Positions 1-7,827 of a stretch of 64,000 nucleotides of DNA are shown here, one piece after another. The stretch spans positions 1 to 64,000 of the forward strand of contig NZ_MRTD01000018.1 of the NCBI RefSeq assembly GCF_001956295.1. The letters run 5' to 3'. A program made the position numbers and the translations under genes. Under the pieces are notes generated by a model. That model was not told where the DNA came from, searched no databases, and saw nothing but the letters and a program-made list of their open reading frames with translations. The stretch comes from Paenibacillus sp. FSL A5-0031. GTDB lineage: Bacteria > Bacillota > Bacilli > Paenibacillales > Paenibacillaceae. Every line of letters starts with the position of its first letter. The stretch's first letter is position 1.

Positions 1-1
1 C

Positions 2-79
2 TATTACTCTAATATTTACAAAAATCCATATAATTTTGAAGATGAAGAGTTAGTTAGTTGGGCTAGAGATCTGGATTAA
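2..79 (+). CDS. C-terminal tail of an unknown protein (5' end outside window)
   Basis: An open frame enters from the left edge and codes for an acidic, aromatic tail (about 26 residues, containing NPYNFEDEELVSWARDLD) before a TAA. I do not recognise the family. Beyond the TAA the same frame stays open for 27 codons and closes with a TGA that overlaps a GTG codon, so the TAA could be a nonsense mutation in a longer protein. Its place ahead of an Rhs relic and immunity-type genes suggests a toxin C-terminus, but this is inference only. Confidence 0.3.
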   Translation, partial: YYSNIYKNPYNFEDEELVSWARDLD

Positions 80-204
80 TTGGTTCGATTGATTGCAGAT
101 ATCACCAATGCATTACATTTTGCCATTCATTCTGACGGATGGATCAAAAAAAATGATGCGTGACCATAATATACCCAAAAGCTCAAGAAGTACAGGAGGC
201 AGAT

Positions 205-786
205 ATGGTAGATGAAAAGCATCTTGTTTTTTTCAAAGAACTCTTAGAAGGAAATTCTGAAATCTCTTTTAGGGCATATCTTTCAAATAATGAAGATTCT
301 TTACGCAAGCAATTTTCTCCAGCAAGATTTGCAAGACTAAAGTTTAAGTCAATTGATGAAATAATAAAGATTCTTGACGAAGAAAAAATATCCTACATCA
401 TCAATGATCAGGCTATAAGAAACGAAAATTATTTGGCGACATTTCATCCGGATGCACGGAATGAAAAAGGCAGGCTCCAGGAAGGATTCAAAGACACCAT
501 ATTCAACGGAATTGTTCGCGATTTTAAAACTAAGGGCGAAGATGCAGTCTTAACCCTCCATAAATACATCGAATATCCTAAAAACATCAATAACAAAAAA
601 AATATAGAAAAACTCGAAGACATCGAATTATTCGCCGAAACGGAATTATGCCTAGGAGATAAAAATCTTGGCCTTTTTTTATTGAAGGCACTAGCATCTA
701 TTGAGCGTCAGTTTTCCGATGTGGATGATATTGTCCTTAGAGCAAAAGAAGCTGTCATTAAGCAACAATCATCGAAAGGAAACTAA
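205..786 (+). CDS. Hypothetical protein, possible immunity or toxin-associated protein
   Basis: This frame encodes a soluble, charged protein of about 193 residues with no signal peptide or membrane segment. I chose the ATG at 205 because AGGAGG lies 5 nt upstream; a GTG at 160 in the same frame would add 15 residues and overlap the TGA of the preceding open frame. The N-terminal half is helical and basic, and the middle holds the segment LATFHPDARNEKGR. I recognise no family. The gene is AT-rich, unlike the GC-rich Rhs relic that follows, a contrast typical of swapped toxin/immunity cassettes downstream of Rhs cores. An immunity role is inferred from neighbours only (a DUF4303 and a SUFU-domain gene follow). 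No terminator is obvious after its stop codon. Confidence 0.65.
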   Translation: MVDEKHLVFFKELLEGNSEISFRAYLSNNEDSLRKQFSPARFARLKFKSIDEIIKILDEEKISYIINDQAIRNENYLATFHPDARNEKGRLQEGFKDTIFNGIVRDFKTKGEDAVLTLHKYIEYPKNINNKKNIEKLEDIELFAETELCLGDKNLGLFLLKALASIERQFSDVDDIVLRAKEAVIKQQSSKGN

Positions 787-935
787 GTAACTTCGTATAT
801 AAGCACTCAAGGGTAGAATCCAGATTCTGCTAACGACTTGCACTGCGACATCAACTCTATTACTTTACTCTTCCTTTTAACAGGTTCATGAATTTTAATC
901 GATATTTGTAATCACATTGAATAAACGTACTACAC

Positions 936-1166
936 GGCATCGGCGGCCATAGCTATGACGCGCTGGGCCGGCGCATAGACAAGCAGGACGCCTTCAGGCG
1001 TACGAGCTTCCTCTATGACTGCGGCCTGCTTGCCGGAGTGATTCACGGCTTTCATCTTGCCGAGTATCTCTACGAGCCCGACGGCTTCGTCCTCTGGCCA
1101 AGCTGGAATCAGAATGGAAGGCCGCTACCGAAGAGCAGCGCAGGAAATACCCAAGACCTTTGCTAG
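936..1166 (+). pseudogene. Rhs/YD-repeat protein relic
   Basis: One frame translates as an Rhs-core-like segment: YDALGRRIDKQDAF followed by TSFLYDCGLLAG and AEYLYEPDGFV, then a short tail ending at TAG. YDxLGRR followed about 12 residues later by FLYD and then EYLYEP is the characteristic order of Rhs/YD repeats. There is no start codon, ribosome site or upstream continuation: the sequence before 930 is AT-rich and non-coding in this frame. The GC content jumps relative to both flanks. I read it as a fragment of an Rhs polymorphic toxin core left by recombination. A minus-strand open frame over the same bases is a shadow. Confidence 0.65.
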
Positions 1167-1194
1167 GCAGAGACATATTCTTATGAGGTGAAAA

Positions 1195-1716
1195 ATGCTA
1201 GAAAATATCGATCTTGTGAAATTAATTAGAGACTCAGCTCAAAACTCCTTTTCCGAATTACGAAAATCTAACCCAACCGATGAGTTTTGCGCCTTCGGAC
1301 TCTATTCAGATGAAGGAGCAATGACGGTTTGCCCTTCTGCAAACACAAAAGAATATCTGAAGGAGAAATGCGAAAAAGACCCGGACGATCCGTTGTACTA
1401 CAAATGGAGTCCAGCCGAGTGGAAGTATGAATTCTCTGGTCATGAGTGGTTTAATGACGTACAGCAAGTCATCGAGCAGTTTCATAAATCACCCCATACA
1501 GATGAACAGTTTACCCATTTTCAGGGATACCTATATGATTCATGCATACTCGCTCTGGAACAGTTGAGATCAGATGGATTTTTTCAAAAATGTATAGTTG
1601 TTTTTTCCGTAACAGATTATTTAGATGATGAAAAAGAGATTTCTTGGATCTATCGTCTAAATGATCCCAAAGAGGCATCCGAATTCGAAAATTGGGTTAA
1701 AGATCAAGAAGATTGA
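1195..1716 (+). CDS. DUF4303 domain protein (immunity-type)
   Basis: The 173-residue product matches my knowledge of the DUF4303 family along its whole length: an N-terminal helix (about residues 1-25), then FCAFGLYSDEGAMTVCPSAN (residues about 31-50), a Trp-rich centre (YKWSPAEWKYE, then HEWFNDV) and an acidic C-terminus. Family members are usually 150-200 residues, so it appears full length. DUF4303 proteins commonly sit next to Rhs or other polymorphic toxins and are treated as immunity proteins; the Rhs relic directly upstream fits that. The start is supported by GAGGTG 5 nt before the ATG. No signal peptide is present, consistent with a cytoplasmic role. The target toxin is not identifiable here. 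Confidence 0.85.
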   Translation: MLENIDLVKLIRDSAQNSFSELRKSNPTDEFCAFGLYSDEGAMTVCPSANTKEYLKEKCEKDPDDPLYYKWSPAEWKYEFSGHEWFNDVQQVIEQFHKSPHTDEQFTHFQGYLYDSCILALEQLRSDGFFQKCIVVFSVTDYLDDEKEISWIYRLNDPKEASEFENWVKDQED

Positions 1717-2202
1717 TTATTTCACCATACCTTTAGAAAAGGTGGTTTAGGCAACACTGCAAAGTTTCATTGATATCCGCCGGCATTACAGATCCACGCT
1801 GATGGCCAGTTCAAGCAGGGCACCCTCGCAAGCTAGTACGGCTGGTGTCAGTTGACAGAAACTTTGTTCCATAACAAGTTGCGTAAATCGTGGCTTTTTT
1901 GATTTATGGGCTCAAGTTCTTGTCATTTGATGGTGACAAGAGCATTGTCCCATTCCCGACGGATGATCAACAGTGGGAGGGAAGGGGAGTTAGCCTGAGC
2001 GGCACTTAAATAACTAGGGTTTGATGAATCCACGCTTGTCTGTGACTAAGCGGAGATCGAAATCACTTCTCATAGACCTAGATAAACGCCTGTAAGTCCA
2101 AAAGCATGAAGAGTATTGGGGAAGATGGGGTTTATCCCTTGTATATAGTCTTTATGCTATGATGAAATAGATGAAAATTGAGGAAGAAAAGGAGAGGCGA
2201 AC
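1717..2202 (+). other. Gap with decayed sequence and short repeats
   Basis: No intact gene is visible. A 20-codon-scale remnant can be read around 1918-2010 (DGDKSIVPFPTDDQQWEG, ending at TAA), with an apparent frame break just upstream, suggesting a decayed gene end. Two copies of a short repeat lie inside (about 1844-1870 and 1932-1951). The last 30 bases hold the AGGAGAGG ribosome site for the SUFU-domain gene. Confidence 0.4.
1844..1870 (+). repeat. Short dispersed repeat, copy 1
   Basis: This copy begins GGTGTCAGTTGACAGAAACT. It is about three-quarters identical to the minus-strand reading of 2952-2978 (GGTGTCAGGTGACAAGAATC at its start), and 1932-1951 (GGTGACAAGAGCATTGTCCC) is a shorter partial match. 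The copies flank the SUFU-domain gene in inverted orientation, as expected for REP-like or cassette-border repeats. Confidence 0.45.
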
Positions 2203-2922
2203 ATGTCTAAATCTACGGAATATTCGGAGTCGGGGAACCCAATCTATCGCTATAGCGATAGACAGCATGAATGGCGGCCTCCGGTATACGGGGAAGAAGA
2301 ATGGATCGAGAAAATCGAAGACCACGTGCGCAAGCATATCGGGGAAGTCGATTCCGTTTTCCACGAAATCCTATCGGATGTCGTTCATATTGACGTCCAC
2401 TTCATAAAACCAACTCCCGAACGCAATTATTATACTTTATTCACAACGGGCATGAGCTTTATGCCCATGAATACGCCAGAAGGAGCGGAAGGCTACGAAT
2501 ACGCGGAATTGATGATCTGCTTGCCGCCGGATTGGCGGATCTCGCAAGAAGATTTACAAAATCCGGATCACTATTGGCCTATTCGATGGCTGAAAATGTT
2601 GGCCGGTTTTCCCCATGACTACGACACTTGGCTAGGCTGGGAGCATACGGTGCCTAATGGAGATCCGGCCGAACCGCTATCGCAGCAAACGGAAATGAGC
2701 GGAATCATTTTGCTGCCTCCCCTTGATGTGAACGAAGATTTTCTTTCACTTCACATGGAGGATGGGCGGACCGTACACTTCTATGCCATCGTCCCGCTCT
2801 ATCCGGAAGAAATGGACTTCAAGTTGAAGCACGGCAGCGACCCGCTGCTGGATAAATTCGAAGAATACGGCATTAAAGAGATTATCGATTTGAATCGGCG
2901 CAATACGTGCAAAGCTGGCTAG
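2203..2922 (+). CDS. SUFU (suppressor of fused) domain protein, immunity-type
   Basis: The product has 239 residues. Hallmarks of the bacterial SUFU family are the central FTTGMSFMPMNTPEG (about residues 85-99) followed by AELMICLPPDWRIS, then PIRWLKMLAGFPHDYDTWLG, and a C-terminal half with GIILLPPL, VHFYAIVPLYPEEMDFKL and a final GIKEIIDLNRRN. Bacterial members are usually 180-240 residues and are predicted immunity proteins of polymorphic toxin systems. The start is firm: AGGAGAGG lies 6 nt upstream of the ATG. No signal peptide is seen. The gene is flanked by an inverted pair of short repeats and follows the DUF4303 gene, so the area looks like an accumulation of orphan immunity genes. 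Confidence 0.87.
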   Translation: MSKSTEYSESGNPIYRYSDRQHEWRPPVYGEEEWIEKIEDHVRKHIGEVDSVFHEILSDVVHIDVHFIKPTPERNYYTLFTTGMSFMPMNTPEGAEGYEYAELMICLPPDWRISQEDLQNPDHYWPIRWLKMLAGFPHDYDTWLGWEHTVPNGDPAEPLSQQTEMSGIILLPPLDVNEDFLSLHMEDGRTVHFYAIVPLYPEEMDFKLKHGSDPLLDKFEEYGIKEIIDLNRRNTCKAG

Positions 2923-2951
2923 AAGTTTGGAAGCAAAGCGAGTATGAATAA

Positions 2952-2978
2952 GGGCACAGATTCTTGTCACCTGACACC
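2952..2978 (-). repeat. Short dispersed repeat, inverted copy
   Basis: Read on the minus strand this is GGTGTCAGGTGACAAGAATC followed by TGTGCCC. It is the inverted partner of the element at 1844-1870, on the other side of the SUFU-domain gene. From 2979 to about 3180 the sequence is GC-rich, has no convincing gene, and is probably decayed. Confidence 0.45.
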
Positions 2979-3199
2979 GGATAGGCCTACATGGGGCGAA
3001 CTCGTGGGGTTCAGTCTGCGCCGACGGAGCGAATGCGGAGGAGCACGGCGTCTGAATCTGCCGCTATAAGTCCTCGTCGAGTTGGTTTCGTCAACCATTA
3101 GATCAGGATCCGGACATCCCATGACGGATAGACGAGCATGTGCGAGTCGTTACATCTAAGCTCCATATGAAGGGAACGCCATCACAAATCGTGATGGCC

Positions 3200-3232
3200 A
3201 GGCTGTCGAGAAAGTCTCGACAGCCTATTTTA
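3200..3232 (+). terminator. Intrinsic terminator
   Basis: A perfect 12-bp stem (AGGCTGTCGAGA with its complement) and a 3-nt AAG loop is followed by ATTTTA. It is the first strong stop signal after the SUFU-domain gene. Confidence 0.7.
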
Positions 3233-3280
3233 CGCCTAAATAGTTCTTTGCCCTAGTCTTCGATATTCCATAACATGAAG

Positions 3281-3312
3281 AAAAGCCAGTTCAACTGAAA
3301 TGGCTTTTTTCT
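3281..3312 (+). terminator. Intrinsic terminator, part of a weak third copy of the att-like segment
   Basis: AAAAGCCA pairs with TGGCTTTT around a 12-nt loop, followed by a T tract. From about 3253 (CTAGTCTTCGATATTCCATAA) to here the sequence aligns loosely with the tmRNA-like 3' end plus terminator at 50.1 kb, in the same orientation. Confidence 0.6.
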
Positions 3313-3565
3313 TTTTCGCTACTCTTCGAAAGGATCACGATTTTGTTCTATTAATTGGAACTAGATATGACCGAAATGCTGGCATGCTTAGCCTTGATTC
3401 ACCGTAGAAGACAGAATGTCCACAATTGTATATGGATTGTAAACACAAGTATATCGAAGAAACGAATGCCCCTACTTATAATAAAATTGCAGCAGGAGTT
3501 GAGCATGGAGGGTCATGCGGTAAGCTGGAGTAAAATTCGAGCTAATAAACAACGGGGGGATCTTA

Positions 3566-6500
3566 GTGCGTTTACGGTATAGGAATATTTTTTTAGTGTT
3601 TTTTGTTATCGCTTTCATCTTAGTTGCCGTTTCATCGGAGAAGTCCAAAGCCGCAACAGGGAACTTGGCTTTAGGAAAGACGGCTTATTCGTCGTCGAAC
3701 GAAGTAGACTTTTTCGGACCTGAGAAAGCGGTCGACGGCGGCAATCGGGATGCAAGCCGCTGGTCTTCAGAAAGAACGGATAACCAGTGGTTTTACGTTG
3801 ATCTGGGCGAGCCTGTAGAAATCGGAAGAGTCGTCATCAACTGGCAGACTCCCGCGGAACAATATCAAGTTCTCGTTTCTGACGATGCGGTAACCTGGAG
3901 GAACGTATTCGCGGACAACCGCGTGCTCGTCGCCCGCGGATCAGTCGAGGATACGATCGATTTCGAGCCGACACTGGCGCAATACGTCAAGTTTCAAGGA
4001 GTAACGAGACGTCCAATTGAGGGTATCTATTACGGATACTCCTTCTGGGAATTTGAGGTATACAAAGGCAAACCGCTGTTGCCGCCTATGATGGACGCGG
4101 TCAAACACAGCATCGTCATCTCCGAAGGAGACACTCAGTTGAATCTGCCCGCTGTACCGGAGGGTTATACGCTGTCGTTGATGAACACAGACAGCTTGCC
4201 GGTTATCGATGCGCAGGGCACTATCCAAGCGCCGCTAGTCGATACTCAGGTTCAGCTGCTGCTGCAAATCCAGAGCGATAGCGATCCGACATATCTCTTA
4301 ACGGATAATGCGCTAGTCACAGTGCCTGGTCTCTTCAAGCAGACGGGTGATCGGAACCCGGAGCCGCGTGTCATTCCTTCTTTGCGTGAGTGGCTGGGCG
4401 CAACAGGCGAGTTCCGCTTGACGGACAAGACGAAAATCGTCATTCGTGCGGAGGATGAGGTGGCTCTGCAGGGAACGGCAGACATTTTGCAGCAGGACTT
4501 GCTTGAATTAACGAAGCTGCCGCTGACAGTAACGGTTGGCTCACCTCAAGCTGGGGACATCTTCTTGGTGCTGGATGCTGCGCAAGCACGGTTGGGGACT
4601 GAGGGGTATGAACTGAATATAGGTGAATATGCTTCCGTCGCTGGCTCCGAACAGAAGGGCGTCATGTTCGGTACGAGAACGATCTTGCAGCTGCTTGGCC
4701 ACGCTGCCGATCATAAGACGATGCCCAAGGGGCAATCGCGCGATTATCCGAAATACGCGGATCGAGGCTTCATGCTCGATGTGAGCCGCAAGTTTTATAC
4801 GATCGAATTTTTGCGGGACTATGTCAAACTGATGTCCTACTATAAGATGAACCGGTTCCAGATTCACCTGAACGATGATGTCGGCGATGTCGGCTACTTC
4901 CGTCTGGAGAGCGAGAAATTCCCGGGAGTGACGAGCAAGGACGGCTTCTATACGAAGCAGCAATTCAGAGATCTGCAGCTGCTTGGGATGGAATACGGCG
5001 TGAACGTCGTGCCGGAAATCGATACGCCGGGCCATTCCGGCGCGTTCATCGCTTACGACCCTAGGTTGGGCAGCAACAATCAGCTCGATATCAATCGTCC
5101 AGAGACGCTCGACTTCATTAAAGAACTCTTTGACGAGTATCTCGACGGCAGCAATCCGACCTTCGTCGGCCCGGACGTGCACGTCGGCACGGATGAATAT
5201 TTCGGCAACGACAAAGAGGCGTTCCGCAGATACACGGATATGCTGCTTAATCACATTAACAGCAAAGGCAAGCGCGCTCGTCTGTGGGGCAGTCTGTCGG
5301 CATACGACGGCACAACGCCAGTCAGCAACAATGCGACGATGGACATCTGGTATGAGCCGTACGGAAGCGTCCTGCAGGCCATTGAGCTTGGCTACGACGT
5401 TGTCAATACTAACACGAACTTGCTCTATGTCGTTCCGCAGTTTTACCGCAACTATTTGAATTACGATTTCATTTACAACGAATGGGAGCCTAACGATTGG
5501 CTGGAGACGAAGCTTCCTTATGCGCATCCGCAAGTAAAAGGCGGCATGTTCGCGCTCTGGAACGACGTGTCCGTAGAGAAGGGCGTCTCCATGGCGGACT
5601 CGCATCAGCGGATCTTGCCTTCCATGCAAGTGTTGGCGGAGAAGCTGTGGAGAGGCAACCGCATCGATCGGAACTTTGCTAGCTTCCAGGCGGATGCTGC
5701 AAAGTACGTGGACCCGCCGGGTGTTCATCAGTCGCACAAGCTTCAAGTCCACAATGAGCGTAATATCGTGCTCGATTATACTTTCGACGAAGGCTTCGCG
5801 GATCGTTCTGGCAATGGCTTTGACGGGAACGCGGTGAATGCAGGCACGGAGAAGGGAATCTTCGGGCAAGCAGTGAGGCTCGAAGGCGGAGCCAGTTATG
5901 TGGAAACGCCGCTTCGCACGCTCGGTTTCGGCTGGACGATGTCCATGTGGATCAAACCGGACGCTGACAACCCGCAAGGAGCTGTGCTGCTGGAATCTCC
6001 GGACGGACAGCTGAAATACAACATTGGGGGCAGCGGCAAACTGGCCATCACGAAAGAAAATTACGTCAGCGAATTCAATTATAAGCTGCCGACCGATCGA
6101 TGGACCCATGTCATTATGATCGGCGACGACACGGGGACCTCCATCTTCATTAACGGCAGTGAGTATACGGCTACTCTCAAAGACGGCTCCAAGCTGGAAA
6201 CGTTCGTATTGCCAGTAGCCAAAATTGGCAGTGAAACGAATGCTTTTAAAGGCCTGATTGATGAACTCATCGTAAGGAACACCTACGTGGATCTGCATGG
6301 AAATCTGGCTTTGCATAAGCAAGCCGAATCCTCGCAGCCGGAATCCACGTCCTACACGGCGGACAAAGCGGTGGACGGCAGAGGGGACACCAGATGGTCC
6401 AGCGATTGGGTGGACGATACCTGGTTCATGGTGGATCTGGGTGAAGTGAAGAACATTGATGCTGTATCTATTTTGTGGCAAACGGCTTACGGTTCGAAGT

Positions 6501-7798
6501 ACCGCATTCTCGTGTCCGAGGACAAGGAGAACTGGACGAACGTTGTGAAAGACAACAACGGCGAGATTAACGGCAAGCCGGGACGCGTCGTGACTACCTT
6601 CCAAAGCACGCCAGCCAGATACGTGAAGTTCGAAGGCGTGTCCAGAGCTACCATGTTCGGCTATTCCTTTGAGGAATTTGAAGTGTACGGCGAGGAATAT
6701 AAGCTCGGTAATCTACGGCCGATTATCGATCTGTTGACGGCTATCGAGGCCGACAAGCTCGTGGAGGACAATTACTCACCTGAGGGCTGGGCACAGCTTC
6801 AGCAAGCGATTGGGCAAGCGACTACGGCAGTTCAAACCGCCCAGCTGTCTCGTCCTGAGGCCGAGCAGGCGTATGCAGGGCTGAGCGTTGCGCGCGATCG
6901 TCTAACGATCGAAGATGTAATGGGGCTGATCAAGCTTAATGTGAATGAAAGCATCGCCGCGAATCTCTATCTTCCGCAGAAAGGACAGCTCGGCACACGT
7001 ATCGTCTGGAGCAGCTCGAAGCCCGACTATCTGAATGCCAACGGACAGTTGTTGCAACGTCCGTCAGACAGCGACATGGAGGTCGTGCTGACCGCGACGA
7101 TCAGCAAGGGAGCTGCATCCGCGGAGAAAACGTTCAAGATCAAAATCAAAGCGTTGCCTAGCTCCGGTGGCGGAGGATGGGTTCCGACTCCAGTAATTCC
7201 AGATCCGGAAGAAGGCCAAAACGGTGGATCGACAACGGTTCGGCTGAACGATATTGCTAGCCATTGGGCAGAAGCGTCCATCAAACGGGCGGTTGAGCTT
7301 GGATTCGTAGCGGGCTATACCGACGAGACGTTCAAGCCGAATAAGACGGTCAGCAGAGACGAATTCGTCGTCATGCTGGTCAAAGCGTTGAAGCTGCAAG
7401 GTGCGAACCGTTCGCTGGACTTCGCTGACGCAGGTTCGATTCAAACCTGGGCGAAGCCTTATATCGCGCAAGCCTTGGAATCCGGCCTGATTAGCGGCTA
7501 TGCGGATGCGACATTCCGACCGAAGGCTTCGATTAGCCGAGCAGAACTGGCAGCGATGATCGTTCGCGGCTTGGGCTTGAAGACTGCGGAAGGGCATGAG
7601 CTCTCTTATGCGGACGCGGATCAAATCCCGGCTTGGGCGAAGCCGTACGTGGCAGCAGCCCAGGAGGCGGGAGTAATGAAAGGTCGCGGGGATAACCGGT
7701 TTGCTCCGTTCGCCTCGGCGACGCGTGCTGAAGCTGTGGTCGTCATTCTGAACATGCTCGATGCGCTTGCAGAATTGCAAGCCCAGGAGCAGAACTAA
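3566..7798 (+). CDS. SLH-anchored GH20 beta-N-acetylhexosaminidase
   Basis: A secreted, 1,410-residue, multi-domain exo-glycosidase predicted to remove terminal beta-GlcNAc/GalNAc at the cell surface. Order: signal peptide (1-30), discoidin/F5-8C-type CBM (32-168), GH20b-like domain (about 260-390), GH20 catalytic barrel (about 394-700), LamG-like domain (about 737-905), second discoidin (about 910-1046), FIVAR-like helices (about 1050-1112), Ig-like domain with WSSSKPDYL (1113-1197), Gly/Pro linker, three SLH repeats (about 1225-1400). The GH20 catalytic Asp-Glu pair is visible as D543-E544 in HVGTDEYFG; RGFMLDVSRKFY opens the barrel. The start is GTG, supported by GGGGGG 7 nt upstream. It is first in an operon with the DUF4855 gene 29 bp downstream. 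The SLH repeats carry SRDE, SRAE and TRAE signatures expected to bind pyruvylated secondary cell-wall polymer. Confidence 0.93.
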   Translation: MRLRYRNIFLVFFVIAFILVAVSSEKSKAATGNLALGKTAYSSSNEVDFFGPEKAVDGGNRDASRWSSERTDNQWFYVDLGEPVEIGRVVINWQTPAEQYQVLVSDDAVTWRNVFADNRVLVARGSVEDTIDFEPTLAQYVKFQGVTRRPIEGIYYGYSFWEFEVYKGKPLLPPMMDAVKHSIVISEGDTQLNLPAVPEGYTLSLMNTDSLPVIDAQGTIQAPLVDTQVQLLLQIQSDSDPTYLLTDNALVTVPGLFKQTGDRNPEPRVIPSLREWLGATGEFRLTDKTKIVIRAEDEVALQGTADILQQDLLELTKLPLTVTVGSPQAGDIFLVLDAAQARLGTEGYELNIGEYASVAGSEQKGVMFGTRTILQLLGHAADHKTMPKGQSRDYPKYADRGFMLDVSRKFYTIEFLRDYVKLMSYYKMNRFQIHLNDDVGDVGYFRLESEKFPGVTSKDGFYTKQQFRDLQLLGMEYGVNVVPEIDTPGHSGAFIAYDPRLGSNNQLDINRPETLDFIKELFDEYLDGSNPTFVGPDVHVGTDEYFGNDKEAFRRYTDMLLNHINSKGKRARLWGSLSAYDGTTPVSNNATMDIWYEPYGSVLQAIELGYDVVNTNTNLLYVVPQFYRNYLNYDFIYNEWEPNDWLETKLPYAHPQVKGGMFALWNDVSVEKGVSMADSHQRILPSMQVLAEKLWRGNRIDRNFASFQADAAKYVDPPGVHQSHKLQVHNERNIVLDYTFDEGFADRSGNGFDGNAVNAGTEKGIFGQAVRLEGGASYVETPLRTLGFGWTMSMWIKPDADNPQGAVLLESPDGQLKYNIGGSGKLAITKENYVSEFNYKLPTDRWTHVIMIGDDTGTSIFINGSEYTATLKDGSKLETFVLPVAKIGSETNAFKGLIDELIVRNTYVDLHGNLALHKQAESSQPESTSYTADKAVDGRGDTRWSSDWVDDTWFMVDLGEVKNIDAVSILWQTAYGSKYRILVSEDKENWTNVVKDNNGEINGKPGRVVTTFQSTPARYVKFEGVSRATMFGYSFEEFEVYGEEYKLGNLRPIIDLLTAIEADKLVEDNYSPEGWAQLQQAIGQATTAVQTAQLSRPEAEQAYAGLSVARDRLTIEDVMGLIKLNVNESIAANLYLPQKGQLGTRIVWSSSKPDYLNANGQLLQRPSDSDMEVVLTATISKGAASAEKTFKIKIKALPSSGGGGWVPTPVIPDPEEGQNGGSTTVRLNDIASHWAEASIKRAVELGFVAGYTDETFKPNKTVSRDEFVVMLVKALKLQGANRSLDFADAGSIQTWAKPYIAQALESGLISGYADATFRPKASISRAELAAMIVRGLGLKTAEGHELSYADADQIPAWAKPYVAAAQEAGVMKGRGDNRFAPFASATRAEAVVVILNMLDALAELQAQEQN

Positions 7799-7827
7799 TT
7801 ATGCATAGAAAGAGAGCGTGAGCTTAG

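Noticed and set aside
3355..3582. 75-codon plus-strand open frame before the GH20 gene
   Set aside because: No ribosome site, no family resemblance, and it runs into the start of the GH20 gene in another frame.
4541..6604. A 687-codon open frame on the minus strand inside the GH20 gene
   Set aside because: It lies wholly within a well-supported multi-domain gene on the other strand, shows no known domain, and is rich in Arg/His/Val/Ile as expected for antisense of GC-biased codons.
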